Assembly: GCF_002812705.1 (NCBI RefSeq)
Contig: NZ_CP025030.1
Location: forward strand, 3,844,001 to 3,908,000
DNA: 64,000 nt
Origin: Achromobacter spanius
GTDB lineage: Bacteria > Pseudomonadota > Gammaproteobacteria > Burkholderiales > Burkholderiaceae_B
Direction of reading: 5' to 3'
Below are positions 15,927 through 24,510 of the stretch, one piece after another; the stretch's first letter is position 1; each line of letters starts with the position of its first letter. The position numbers were made by a program, and so were the translations under genes. The notes beneath the pieces were generated by a model. The model did no database searches, was not told the origin of the DNA, and was given only the letters and a program-made list of their open reading frames with translations.

Positions 15927-18900
15927 TCAATACCGCCAGCGCAGGTTCAGCGACCCCGCATGTTCGCGGTTACCCCCGCCGTACTGCCCGCTGTAATTCA
16001 AGCCCACGGACGCATTCGTCGACACCGCCACTTCCGCGCCCAGCTCGGCAATGGCCGCGTTGCGCGCGATGGGTGAACCGGACACCGTGAACGCCTGGCC
16101 TCCATCAAACGCCATCGTGGATTGCGGTAGCACATCGCCAAACGCATGGCGCCAGCCCAGCGTGGCTTGCAGGCGGCCTTCGGCGCCATTCAGCGTGAAG
16201 TCCGTTTGCGCGCGCAGCCCCAAGGTGCTGCTGGTCTGCTTGTCGCTGCTGCTTTGGCCGTTCAACGCCGCCGAGCCCCCGGATTCCGAGAAGCTACGGC
16301 TTCGCAGGTCGCTCCAGGCCAGGCCCACGAAGGGTTCAAGCGTGGTGCGATCGGACAAGGGCATGGCATAGCCCAGTTCGGTGAAGAGCTGGGTGGTGCT
16401 GGCGCCGTAGTCGGCGGTGAGCTTTTGCGATGCGCCGGCCACGGTGGCGTAGCGTTCGGTGCTGACGTCGTGCCAGGTGTACGACGTGCCGACCAGCAGG
16501 TTCAGCTTGCCCGCGCCCGCGTCAAACGACTTGCCGCCATAAATGGCTGCGCTGTAGCCGGACACATCCGCGCTGGATGCGCGGTCATCCACGCGGATCT
16601 TGCTGTCGGTGTAGCCGACGGCCCCGCCCAGCCGCCAGCTGTTGCCCACGGCATGGTCGGCGCCAACGAAGACGCCGCCCGTGTGTTGGCGGACTTGCGC
16701 GGTATTGTCCGTGGCTTTCTGCGTTTGCCAGTTGCCGACAAGCTCGGCCCAGGCGGGCTGTGCGTTCGACGACGGCAAGGCGGACGCGGACAGCGTGCCG
16801 CCCGCTTGCGCCGTGGGCGCGCCCGGACGCATGCCCGCGTTCAGGTTGGCGCGCAGGTGCGACAGCGGCAGGGTGCGCGTGGTGCTGCTGGCACCCATCA
16901 GGCTGGACGCGACGCTGGCGTGCGCTTCGCCGGACAGGCTGTCGAAGGCGGCCGGCGGCGCGCCGTTGGGCAAGGTCAGGATGTATTCGTGCAGCGCATT
17001 GCCGGATGGCAGGCTGTCCAGCGCGTTGGCGACGGCGCGTTGGTTGGCGCTTTGGGCCGCGTCCGCGAAGCTGACAGGGCGGCTGGGCGCTACCTGCTTG
17101 CGTTCCAGTTGTAGCGTGACGTCCTGCGCGCCGTAGCGCAATGCCGGGTTCAGATAGGCATAGTTGGACAAGACGCTGTTGAATTGCCCGCTAATGGAGC
17201 CCGCCGTCAAAATGGTGTACTGGCGCATGCTGGTGAAGCCGCTTTCCGGTCCCACATGCACCACGGACCCAGCCAGATTGGCGGTGCCGCTGACCGCGAC
17301 ACGGGCGCTATCGGACGAAGCCGGGTCGGCCGCCACTTGATAGATGGCGCCCGGCAGGAAGGTCAGGTTGCCCGCCACGTTGAGCGTGCTGTTGACCGTG
17401 CCCGGCGCCAAGGTCGCGCCGCTTTGCAATGTGGTGGTGCCGACCTGGCCCGTGCCTTGCAGCAACGCGCCGTTGGCCAGCGTCAAGGTGCCGCCGAGCT
17501 TGCCCGTCGACGCAAGGTCCAGCGCGCCCGACTGCACCAGCGTGTTGCCGGTGTAGGCGCTGCTGTCTCCCGAGAGCCTGAGCACGCCCAGGCCACGCTT
17601 GGTCAGGTTGCCGTTTCCGGTGATCGTTCCGGTCAAGCCGAGCGTGGTATCCCGAGCCACGTCGATGCCGCTGGATTGCGACACGCTGACAACGCGGTTC
17701 GTGTCAAAGCTGGCCGTGGTGGCCAGCACGCCGCCGCTCAAGGTCAGACCACCCGACGCGGCACCCAGGTTGGCGTCCCTGGACACCGACAAGGTTCCCA
17801 ACCGAACGTCGGTGCCACCGGTGTAGGTGTTGTCACCCGCCAGCACCAACGTGCCCGCGCCGGCCTTGGTCAGGGTCGTGCCGTTCCAGCCCGTGGCGGC
17901 ATTGGCCATCTGGTCTTCAAGCGCCACGCCCAGATTGAAGCGGTCGGTGGACTGGGCCAGGGTGAATGTGCCGCTGCGGGAATTGGTGTTGGTGGTCCAG
18001 TTCAGGTCGTAGCGGGCGCGGTATTGCAGGTTGTTGGTGGACTTGCTTGTGTGGACGGTCAGGTAGTCCACTTGGCCCGTGACACCGCCCACGTTCACCG
18101 CGCTGAAATTGCCCTGGATGCCGTTTTGGGTATCGATAAGCACCGTTTCCAGCTGCGTGTTGTTGGCAATGCCAGTCAGGTTGAACACCGTGCCCGCGCC
18201 CAGGGAAACCGAGGCGGCCTGCAATGCGGGGCCGCCCGTGCCCGCCCCGAGTTCCAGGGTGGTGTTGTTGCCCAACACCACGTCGCCCGCTACCCGCAGG
18301 GTGGCAGGCGCGTGGACGGACAGTGTGCCAAGGTTGCCGGCAACAAACAGGTTGCCGGAGAGTTGGTTGGCGGCGCCGGTGGTGCCGTCGCCATACTGCA
18401 GCGTGCCGCCTGACACCTGGGCCGAGCCGCCCAGCTTGTCCAGCACCATCAGTTTGCCGCCCGACACCGTCGTCTTGCCCGTGAAACCGCTGCTGTCCCC
18501 CGTCAATATCGTTGTGCCGGCTAGTTGATTAAGCTGGTGCTGCCCGGTGCTCGCGCTCCGCAGGGCCGGCGCGAATTTGAGACCTGTGTCGGTGTGGTTG
18601 AAGTTCAGGCTGGCGACACCTGCGCCAAACTTGATCTCGGACGCCTTGAGCGTGCCGGCGCGCACCGCGGCCAAGCCGGTTTCGCTACCGATATTGATGG
18701 TGGCGATGCCGGCCAGGTACGGGAGCGTGTTGTTCACCATCTCCACGGCCTGTGTGCCTGCGACGCCGGCCGTGACGGTGCCACCATCCGCGATGGTCAA
18801 GGTGCCGTTGGCCTGCCCCACGGCCATGGATATCGGGCCCGCGCTGGACCATTCGGAACCTGCTCCGGAGACGGTCACCCGGCCGTTGCCTCCCCGGCTT

Positions 18901-20219
18901 CCTATCACGGCGCTGTTGTTGTTCACGACGCCGCCTGCCAGAACAGACAGACTGCCCTGACTAGTGAGGTCGCCCACGCGCAGATCGCCGTCGATATGCC
19001 AGGACGAGGCGGAACCTGTCACAGTCACGGAGCCGATGCCGCTTGCATCGCTGCCGAGATACGCGTCGGCGCTGAACAAACTACCGCCCGCCTCGACGAG
19101 TACGTTGCCGCGTCCGCCTTGCGTGCCGACGCTAAGCGCGTGGCTATTTCGCCAGACGGAATCTGCGCCCGACACCGTGACTCGCGCGGCGCCGTTATTC
19201 ATAGCAGCGACCGTGCCAAGCAGGTTATTGACCTGGGCGCCATTGGTCACCGTCAATGCACCCGTGCTGGTCGTGCCGACGAACAGATTGCCCGTATTGG
19301 CCCAGACGGCATTCGGGCCATCCACAGTGACAGCCGCGGAGAATGCGAATGGCGAAACATGGTCAATGGTGGCGCCATTGGAACCCAGCTTGTCCAGAAT
19401 CTGTAGCTCACCGCCGGTCACGTTGATTGCGCCAAGAAATCCGTGGCTGTTGGCGAGCAGGCTCGTGGTGCCGCTGTAGTGATTGAGTTGGTGGACGCCT
19501 GCGCCGTCACTTCTCAGGCTGGGAGCAAAACCAACAACCGTATTGGTATTGAAGTTCAGCTTGGCCGTGCCTGCGCCGAAGACGACCTCTTTCGCCCGCA
19601 GCGTGCCCAAGTCCGTGGGTGCCGCGCCAGGAGTCGCGCCGATGTTGATGGCGCCGATTGCGCCGGCCGCCGTGGCCAGCGACACGATTCCCGTGCCCAG
19701 GACTTGCGCTTGGCCAAGGTTAAAGAGGTTCAACGTGCCGGTACCTTCACCCCCGACTGAGAGCGCCTGATTCAGCAACCAGCGGCTACCTATCCCGGAA
19801 ATATACGCTGTGCCGCTGGTGCCTGCGGCGTTGCCGATTATGCCGTTGGTGTTGTTCAGGCCCGCGCCACCGTCTATACGAAGTGTGCCGATAGCCGTGT
19901 TGCCGATGATCATGTTTTCGGCCGACCCCCAGTCTCCCGGGTGGCCAGGAAAAATATCGCCCGAGCCGACGATGGTTTGCGCCATCGCCGTCGGCATCCC
20001 GCAGCCGGCAAACAGCGCGGCTGTCGCAAGCATGCTGGGTAAGAACGCCCGTGTGTATCGCTGCGCGATGTCAGCGGCTGTGCTTCTTGTTGCGATCCTT
20101 CTGATGCGGTTTACCCGCCGGGGCTGCCCGCCGCTCTTGCCTTGTCCTTTTGCATGCTCACCCGCCACCTGCCATAAACCCGCGCTACGGTTGAAGATAA
20201 TGCGATACGTACGGTTCAT
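15927..20219 (-). CDS. ESPR autotransporter with beta-helical passenger (type Va secretion)
   Basis: A 1430-residue autotransporter. The ATG at 20219 opens an ESPR-type signal (MNRTYRIIFNRSAGLWQV) with predicted cleavage after residue 80 (PTAMA|QT); an upstream in-frame start at 20315 would bury it. Residues 85-600 carry repeats of the form LTVTNGAQVN and VTVSGADSVWRNSHALSVG, typical of AidA/pertactin-like beta helices. PATR-type repeats follow (GAGTLVLAGDNTYTGGTDV). The last 270 residues, from about QPAWAELVGNWQ, form the outer-membrane barrel ending LNLRWRY. It is convergent with the first autotransporter, with the IS cluster between them. A probable adhesin; no enzymatic motif was recognised. 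Confidence 0.93.
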   Translation of the reverse strand: MNRTYRIIFNRSAGLWQVAGEHAKGQGKSGGQPRRVNRIRRIATRSTAADIAQRYTRAFLPSMLATAALFAGCGMPTAMAQTIVGSGDIFPGHPGDWGSAENMIIGNTAIGTLRIDGGAGLNNTNGIIGNAAGTSGTAYISGIGSRWLLNQALSVGGEGTGTLNLFNLGQAQVLGTGIVSLATAAGAIGAINIGATPGAAPTDLGTLRAKEVVFGAGTAKLNFNTNTVVGFAPSLRSDGAGVHQLNHYSGTTSLLANSHGFLGAINVTGGELQILDKLGSNGATIDHVSPFAFSAAVTVDGPNAVWANTGNLFVGTTSTGALTVTNGAQVNNLLGTVAAMNNGAARVTVSGADSVWRNSHALSVGTQGGRGNVLVEAGGSLFSADAYLGSDASGIGSVTVTGSASSWHIDGDLRVGDLTSQGSLSVLAGGVVNNNSAVIGSRGGNGRVTVSGAGSEWSSAGPISMAVGQANGTLTIADGGTVTAGVAGTQAVEMVNNTLPYLAGIATINIGSETGLAAVRAGTLKASEIKFGAGVASLNFNHTDTGLKFAPALRSASTGQHQLNQLAGTTILTGDSSGFTGKTTVSGGKLMVLDKLGGSAQVSGGTLQYGDGTTGAANQLSGNLFVAGNLGTLSVHAPATLRVAGDVVLGNNTTLELGAGTGGPALQAASVSLGAGTVFNLTGIANNTQLETVLIDTQNGIQGNFSAVNVGGVTGQVDYLTVHTSKSTNNLQYRARYDLNWTTNTNSRSGTFTLAQSTDRFNLGVALEDQMANAATGWNGTTLTKAGAGTLVLAGDNTYTGGTDVRLGTLSVSRDANLGAASGGLTLSGGVLATTASFDTNRVVSVSQSSGIDVARDTTLGLTGTITGNGNLTKRGLGVLRLSGDSSAYTGNTLVQSGALDLASTGKLGGTLTLANGALLQGTGQVGTTTLQSGATLAPGTVNSTLNVAGNLTFLPGAIYQVAADPASSDSARVAVSGTANLAGSVVHVGPESGFTSMRQYTILTAGSISGQFNSVLSNYAYLNPALRYGAQDVTLQLERKQVAPSRPVSFADAAQSANQRAVANALDSLPSGNALHEYILTLPNGAPPAAFDSLSGEAHASVASSLMGASSTTRTLPLSHLRANLNAGMRPGAPTAQAGGTLSASALPSSNAQPAWAELVGNWQTQKATDNTAQVRQHTGGVFVGADHAVGNSWRLGGAVGYTDSKIRVDDRASSADVSGYSAAIYGGKSFDAGAGKLNLLVGTSYTWHDVSTERYATVAGASQKLTADYGASTTQLFTELGYAMPLSDRTTLEPFVGLAWSDLRSRSFSESGGSAALNGQSSSDKQTSSTLGLRAQTDFTLNGAEGRLQATLGWRHAFGDVLPQSTMAFDGGQAFTVSGSPIARNAAIAELGAEVAVSTNASVGLNYSGQYGGGNREHAGSLNLRWRY

Positions 20220-20438
20220 GGGCGGTTCTATCTGGTGCTTGTCCGCGGGAGGAATATCCCGCGGACAATAATTGATATTCACGCTGGGTTTTGAGGCCCA
20301 GCGCAGGACTATCAATTAGAAAGATCGCCCGTGAATTTGCCTATCCCTGATATTTGGTACTGATGCGTGTTTTATCAGGATGGTTAAAAAATGGCGCAAA
20401 GCGGTATTAAGGTTCGGCGACGTTGTTTTCCGTTTTCA
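20220..20438. other. Intergenic region between the second autotransporter and msrA
   Basis: About 220 bases holding the autotransporter promoter and leader (two hairpins near the start) and, toward 20330-20440, AT-rich sequence downstream of msrA. No additional gene was found. Confidence 0.5.
20239..20268 (-). promoter_or_regulatory. Perfect 11-bp stem-loop in the leader of the second autotransporter
   Basis: TTGTCCGCGGG (20239-20249) pairs perfectly with CCCGCGGACAA (20258-20268) around an 8-base loop, ending 19 bases before the ATG. A second hairpin (GCTGGG / CCCAGC, 20283-20302) lies just upstream. There is no clear Shine-Dalgarno sequence between the stem and the start, so it may affect translation or mRNA stability. 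There is no U-tract, so it is not a standard terminator. Confidence 0.6.
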
Positions 20439-21140
20439 TTATTTCCCGTTTTCACTCACCAGCACCGGCTTGTCGCGATACTTCGCCGGAAACGTCTTCG
20501 CCAGATTCTCCACCTTCGGCACGTCATTCACCACGATGTACATGCTGTTCGGGTGGCGCACCAGATAGTCCTGGTGATACGCCTCGGCGGGATAAAACGC
20601 TTGCAGCGGTTCCACCGTGGTGGCCAGCTTCTTTGAATACACCCCCGTCTTGTTCAACTGCTCGATATACGCCTCGACCACCTTGCGCTGGTCTTCGTCC
20701 GCGGGAAACACCGTGGACCGATATTGCGTGCCGCGATCCGGGCCTTGGCGGTTCAGTTGCGTGGGGTCGTGGGCCACGGAAAAGTAGATTTGCAGCAGTT
20801 CTCCGTAGCTGACCTGCTTGGGGTCATACGTGATTTCAACCGCTTCGGCGTGGCCGGTGCGGCCGCCGCTGACGGCGTCGTAGTCGGCCGTCTTCGCCGT
20901 GCCGCCCGCGTAGCCGGATACGGCATTGCTGACGCCTTTGACGTGCTGGAACACGGCTTGCACGCCCCAGAAGCAGCCGCCGGCAATCACCGCTTTTGCT
21001 TGCGGTGCCGTGGCCGGGGTTTGGTCCACCGCCGGGGCAGGGATGATGAAGGCGGTTTCGGCGGATTGCGATGCGCCCGCACCCAGCAGGCCGCAGGCGG
21101 CGGCAAGGGCTGCGCAGAATTTTTTGGCTTGGAAGTTCAT
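20439..21140 (-). CDS. msrA: Periplasmic peptide-methionine (S)-S-oxide reductase
   Basis: A 233-residue MsrA reduces the S-epimer of methionine sulfoxide in proteins. The active-site motif GCFWG (Cys56) is present, as are the family blocks GYAGGTAKTADYDAVSGG, TGHAEAVEITYDP and AYHQDYL. Residues 1-27 form a Sec signal peptide (cut after SQSA), so the enzyme acts in the periplasm. The start at 21140 is chosen because upstream in-frame codons are compositionally random. It is the last gene of a leftward group containing msrB, an MrpX-like peptide and a YedY1/YedZ1-like pair, all aimed at oxidised methionine. Confidence 0.93.
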   Translation of the reverse strand: MNFQAKKFCAALAAACGLLGAGASQSAETAFIIPAPAVDQTPATAPQAKAVIAGGCFWGVQAVFQHVKGVSNAVSGYAGGTAKTADYDAVSGGRTGHAEAVEITYDPKQVSYGELLQIYFSVAHDPTQLNRQGPDRGTQYRSTVFPADEDQRKVVEAYIEQLNKTGVYSKKLATTVEPLQAFYPAEAYHQDYLVRHPNSMYIVVNDVPKVENLAKTFPAKYRDKPVLVSENGK

Positions 21141-21244
21141 GGTCGGGATTCCTGATAAGGCGGGTGTTCGGTGCAGGCCGGGGGTAGCGCCGGGCGTATC
21201 AGTCTCGGGGCGGGTCAGCCCCGGGCGGGTCAGCCCCGTGGGAC

Positions 21245-21748
21245 TCAGCCCTGTGCCGTAAACGTCATGGCGACGCCGTTCATGCAGTAACGCAGGCCGG
21301 TGGGGCGGGGGCCGTCGTCGAAGACATGGCCCAGGTGTCCGCCGCAGTTCGCGCAATGCACGGCGGTGCGGACCATGCCGAAGCCGGTGTCGCGGGTTTC
21401 ACCGACGGCGTTGGCCAGGGGCTGCCAGAAGCTGGGCCAGCCGGTGCCGCTGTCGAATTTGGTGCTGGACGAAAACAGGTGCTGCTCGCAGCCCGCGCAC
21501 GAGAACGTGCCGTTGCGGTGTTCGTCGTTCAAGGGGCTGGTGTAGGGCCGTTCGGTGCCGTCGCGGCGCAGCACCTGGTATTGCGCGGGCGTGAGGCGGG
21601 CGCGCCATTGCTCGTCGGTCAAGGCGTAGGGGTAGGTGGCGGCGGCTTTGGCGGCCGACGCGCTGCGCGAAGTCAGCCAGGGGGCCAGGCCGGCCGCCAG
21701 CGCGGCGCCGCCGCCCAGGGTCAGGAAATGTCTACGGTTCAAACTCAT
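21245..21748 (-). CDS. msrB: Tat-exported peptide-methionine (R)-S-oxide reductase
   Basis: A 167-residue MsrB, which reduces the R-epimer of methionine sulfoxide. It has a twin-arginine signal (NRRHFLTLGGGAALAAG, cut near SASA). The zinc-site CxxC pairs are CAGC and CANC, and the catalytic cysteine lies in RYCMNGVAMTF (Cys155; the usual form is RYCxN). Tat export suggests the protein folds and loads zinc before export, while MsrA next to it uses a Sec signal. Same strand and probably the same operon as mrpX and msrA. Confidence 0.92.
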   Translation of the reverse strand: MSLNRRHFLTLGGGAALAAGLAPWLTSRSASAAKAAATYPYALTDEQWRARLTPAQYQVLRRDGTERPYTSPLNDEHRNGTFSCAGCEQHLFSSSTKFDSGTGWPSFWQPLANAVGETRDTGFGMVRTAVHCANCGGHLGHVFDDGPRPTGLRYCMNGVAMTFTAQG

Positions 21749-21845
21749 GGCGTGGCTCCTTCAAGAGGCGATAGGGAACAGGGCGCAAGCAGGCGGCGCG
21801 GCGGGATCGAACCTCCGACCCCCGCGCTTGCCCGGTGCTTGTTCC

Positions 21846-22157
21846 TTACTTCTTCATTCCATCCTTGGACATGGAATCTTTCGACATCGAATCCTTGGAC
21901 ATGGAATCCTTGGACATGGAATCCTTCGACATCGAATCCTTCTTCATACCGTCGTGCGCCATGCCGTCCTTGCTCATGCCGCTTTTCGCCATGCCGTCCT
22001 TGGCCATCCCGTCTTTCGACATACCGTCCTTGGACATCGAGCTCTTGCTCATGCCGTCTTTGCTCATGCTGTCCTTGCCCATGGTGTCGGCGGCATGCGC
22101 GGCCACGGCGCCAAAGGCCAGGCACAGGGAAAAAGCAGCGGTGGTGAGATTCTTCAT
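21846..22157 (-). CDS. mrpX: Methionine-rich pentapeptide MXKDX repeat protein (MrpX-like)
   Basis: A 103-residue exported peptide: a 22-residue signal ending AHA, then an 81-residue mature part made of 15 consecutive five-residue units of the type SKDGM or SKDSM. The mature part has 16 methionines and is otherwise mostly Lys, Asp and Ser. It belongs to the pentapeptide MXKDX repeat family. In Azospira such a peptide (MrpX) acts as a periplasmic sacrificial scavenger of hypochlorite whose methionine sulfoxide is regenerated by YedY1. The same neighbours are present here (molybdoenzyme and cytochrome b just upstream, msrB and msrA downstream). The functional assignment rests on this context plus composition. 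Confidence 0.85.
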   Translation of the reverse strand: MKNLTTAAFSLCLAFGAVAAHAADTMGKDSMSKDGMSKSSMSKDGMSKDGMAKDGMAKSGMSKDGMAHDGMKKDSMSKDSMSKDSMSKDSMSKDSMSKDGMKK

Positions 22158-22198
22158 GATGCGTTCCTTTGATGGATTGAGTAAGACAGGAGTTGCAC

Positions 22199-22990
22199 CT
22201 AGCTTCCGCCGAACCAGTTGTAGCCCTGGTCCTCCCAGTAACCGCCTGGGTAGGTGTTGGTGACAAAAATTGCCTGTATGTGCTTGGGGTTCTTGTAGCC
22301 AAGCTTGGTAGGCATGCGCAGCTTCATGGGGAAGCCGTACTCGGGGGGCAAGGTCTTGCCGTCATAGGTCAGTGCCAGGATGGTCTGCGGATGCAGCGCC
22401 GTGGGCATGTCGATGCTGGTGTAATAGTCGTCGGAACACTTGAAGCCCACGTACTTGGCCGTCAGGTCCGCGCCAACGCGCTTGAGAAAGGTCGAAAACG
22501 GCACGCCGCCCCATTTGCCGATGGCGCTCCAGCCTTCCACGCAGATGTGGCGGGTAACCTGGTCCACCTGCGCCATGGCGCGCAGTTCTTCAAGCCGCCA
22601 TTGGCGCTTGTCGGCCACCATGCCGGTGACTTCCAGCCGGAACGTTTCCTCGTCCACGTGGCGCACTTCGTCGATGCCGTAATAGGCATTGAAGGGAAAG
22701 GGCCGCGTGATCATGGATTCCGGGTAGGTGGGCGCCAGCTTGTTGGGGTCGAACAGCCAGCCCTGCACGCGGTCGTTGAAACGCGAGACGGACGACAGCG
22801 CCTTTTCCACGTTTTCATCGTCGGACAAGGAACACCCCGACAGCATCGCCACGCCGCCCAGCGTCAGGCTGTTGCGCAGAAAGGCGCGGCGGGAAGGTTG
22901 TTCGACGCGCCTGGTGATCAGGTTCTTGGCTTCTTTCAGAATGGCCGCGCCGTCCAGGCCCAGCAGCGACAAGCGTTTTTTCTGGCTCAC
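22199..22990 (-). CDS. yedY1: Molybdopterin-dependent oxidoreductase, YedY1/MsrP-like methionine sulfoxide reductase
   Basis: A 263-residue sulfite-oxidase-fold protein. It has a twin-arginine motif (SRRAFLRNS, Arg34-Arg35) followed by a possible lipobox (LSGC, Cys53), so it is exported folded and perhaps lipid-anchored. Cys150 in RHICVEGWS is the molybdenum ligand. It is shorter than canonical MsrP (about 330 residues) and resembles the YedY1 group found with MrpX peptides. A cytochrome b gene lies 10 bp upstream on the same strand and would supply electrons; the mrpX gene follows 41 bp downstream. A reductive role on methionine sulfoxide is an inference from this context. Confidence 0.85.
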   Translation of the reverse strand: MSQKKRLSLLGLDGAAILKEAKNLITRRVEQPSRRAFLRNSLTLGGVAMLSGCSLSDDENVEKALSSVSRFNDRVQGWLFDPNKLAPTYPESMITRPFPFNAYYGIDEVRHVDEETFRLEVTGMVADKRQWRLEELRAMAQVDQVTRHICVEGWSAIGKWGGVPFSTFLKRVGADLTAKYVGFKCSDDYYTSIDMPTALHPQTILALTYDGKTLPPEYGFPMKLRMPTKLGYKNPKHIQAIFVTNTYPGGYWEDQGYNWFGGS

Positions 22991-23000
22991 GTTGGGCTCC

Positions 23001-23633
23001 TTATTTGCCGCGGATCATGGCGACGAGGCTACGGGGCACCAGCGCCACCATCACCAGGTGCACCGCCACGAAGGCCACCAGCAACGCCATGGCGAAGAAG
23101 TGGATGCGGCGTGCGAATTCATAACCGCCCATCAGCTCGCGCAGCAGGTCGAACTGCACGGACTTCCACAGCACCAGGCCGGACAGCACCAGCACCACGA
23201 TGTCGACAATCACGAACAGGTAGGCCAGCTTTTGCACCTGGTTGTAGTGGCGCAGGTCGCCGTGGGATAGCTTGCCGCGCAAGGCCGCACCCAGGTCGGC
23301 GACCACGCCGCGCGGGCTTAAAGGGAAGAATTTGCGCCAGAGCCGGCCGGTGGCCAGGTTCAGCGCCAGATACAGCAGGCCGTTGGCGAACAGCAGCCAC
23401 ATGGCGGCAAAATGCCATTGCAGCGCGCCGCCCAGCCAGCCGCCCAGGGTGATGCCGTTGGGAAAGGTGAAATCAAAGAACGGGGCGGCGTTATAAATGC
23501 GCCAGCCGCTCATCACCATGATCACCACCGCCAGCGCGTTCAGCCAGTGCACAATGCGCAGCCAGCCGGGGTGGATGACGCCGGGGGGCCGGGCGGCGGC
23601 GGGGGGAATGTGACTGGCGGGGCTTGCCATCAT
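23001..23633 (-). CDS. yedZ1: Cytochrome b-type membrane subunit (YedZ1-like electron donor)
   Basis: A 210-residue protein with four or five transmembrane helices of the bacterial cytochrome b561 / hydrogenase cytochrome b family. Candidate haem-ligand histidines are in RIVHWLNA (helix 1), LQWHFAAMW (helix 2), ARRIHFFAMA and FVAVHLVMVAL (late helices). It probably passes quinol electrons to the adjacent YedY1-like enzyme. The start at 23633 (or the adjacent ATG at 23630) is preceded by GGAG at suitable spacing; an upstream start at 23702 would add an unrelated tail. It is the first gene of the leftward group and is divergent from the response regulator gene at 23782. Confidence 0.85.
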   Translation of the reverse strand: MMASPASHIPPAAARPPGVIHPGWLRIVHWLNALAVVIMVMSGWRIYNAAPFFDFTFPNGITLGGWLGGALQWHFAAMWLLFANGLLYLALNLATGRLWRKFFPLSPRGVVADLGAALRGKLSHGDLRHYNQVQKLAYLFVIVDIVVLVLSGLVLWKSVQFDLLRELMGGYEFARRIHFFAMALLVAFVAVHLVMVALVPRSLVAMIRGK

Positions 23634-23781
23634 GGCGGGTCTCCGGGGCGGGGTGCTGTCGTTGGAGCCATTCTTCCCCGGGGCCGATATCGAAGTCCTC
23701 ACGCAAACTTAAAAAAATTGTGATAACTCGCCGCCCGCGGATTGGCGACAATGGCGGTATTCCCCTTGCCCGAGCCCCCCC

Positions 23782-24510
23782 ATGGACACGCCCCGCCGCG
23801 TTTTGATAGTTGAAGACGACGCCCACATCGCCGAATTGCTGCGCCTGCATCTGCGCGACGAGGGCTATGAGGTGGAACACGCGGCCGACGGCAACGAGGG
23901 CATGCGCCGGCTGGAAGAGGGCAGTTGGGACGCGCTGGTGCTGGACCTGATGCTGCCCGGCATCGACGGCCTGGAAATCTGCAAGCGCGCGCGGGCCATG
24001 GCGCGCTACACGCCCATCATCATCACCAGCGCGCGGTCCAGTGAGGTGCACCGCATTCTGGGCCTGGAATTGGGCGCGGACGACTATCTGGCCAAGCCGT
24101 TTTCCATGCTGGAACTGGTGGCGCGGGTGCGGGCGCTGCTGCGCCGTAGCAACGCCATTGAGCGCAATGCGCGCATTGATGCCGGCAGCCTGGCCGTGCA
24201 TGGCGTGTCCATCGACCCTATTGCGCGCACGGTGGATGTGGATGATCGCCGGCTGGACCTGACGCCGCGCGAATTCGATCTGCTGCATTTCTTTGCCCGC
24301 CATCCCGACAAGGTGTTTTCCAGGATGGACCTGCTGAACCACGTTTGGGGCTATCAGCACGAAGGCTATGAGCACACGGTCAACACGCATATCAACCGGC
24401 TGCGCACGAAGATCGAGGCCGATCCGTCCGACCCCCGCCGCATCCTGACCGTATGGGGCAGGGGCTATAAATTCGCCGCCGGTCCGGGCGCTGCCGGAGG
24501 CTCGACATGA
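23782..24510 (+). CDS. OmpR-family response regulator
   Basis: A 242-residue two-domain regulator. The receiver domain (residues 5-118) has acidic EDD at 11-13, the phospho-acceptor Asp55 (LVLDLMLPG) and the conserved Lys in YLAKPFSMLEL. The C-terminal winged helix (140-235) contains DLTPREFDLLHFFARHPDKV and HINRLRTKIE. The stop overlaps the histidine kinase start by 4 bp (ATGA). It is divergent from the methionine-repair genes with 148 bp between coding regions, so control of that locus is the natural guess. Confidence 0.92.
   Translation: MDTPRRVLIVEDDAHIAELLRLHLRDEGYEVEHAADGNEGMRRLEEGSWDALVLDLMLPGIDGLEICKRARAMARYTPIIITSARSSEVHRILGLELGADDYLAKPFSMLELVARVRALLRRSNAIERNARIDAGSLAVHGVSIDPIARTVDVDDRRLDLTPREFDLLHFFARHPDKVFSRMDLLNHVWGYQHEGYEHTVNTHINRLRTKIEADPSDPRRILTVWGRGYKFAAGPGAAGGST

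Noticed and set aside
21780..21840. tRNA-like T-arm (GGTTCGATCCCGCC on the minus strand) between mrpX and msrB
   Set aside because: Only a T-arm-like stretch with one mismatched pair is visible; no anticodon arm, D-arm or acceptor stem could be assembled, and the region also folds as a simple hairpin. Not called as a tRNA.
21846..22157. CRISPR-like array
   Set aside because: The 15-bp periodicity is continuous coding repeat of the MXKDX peptide with no spacers. No CRISPR array or cas gene was found in the window.
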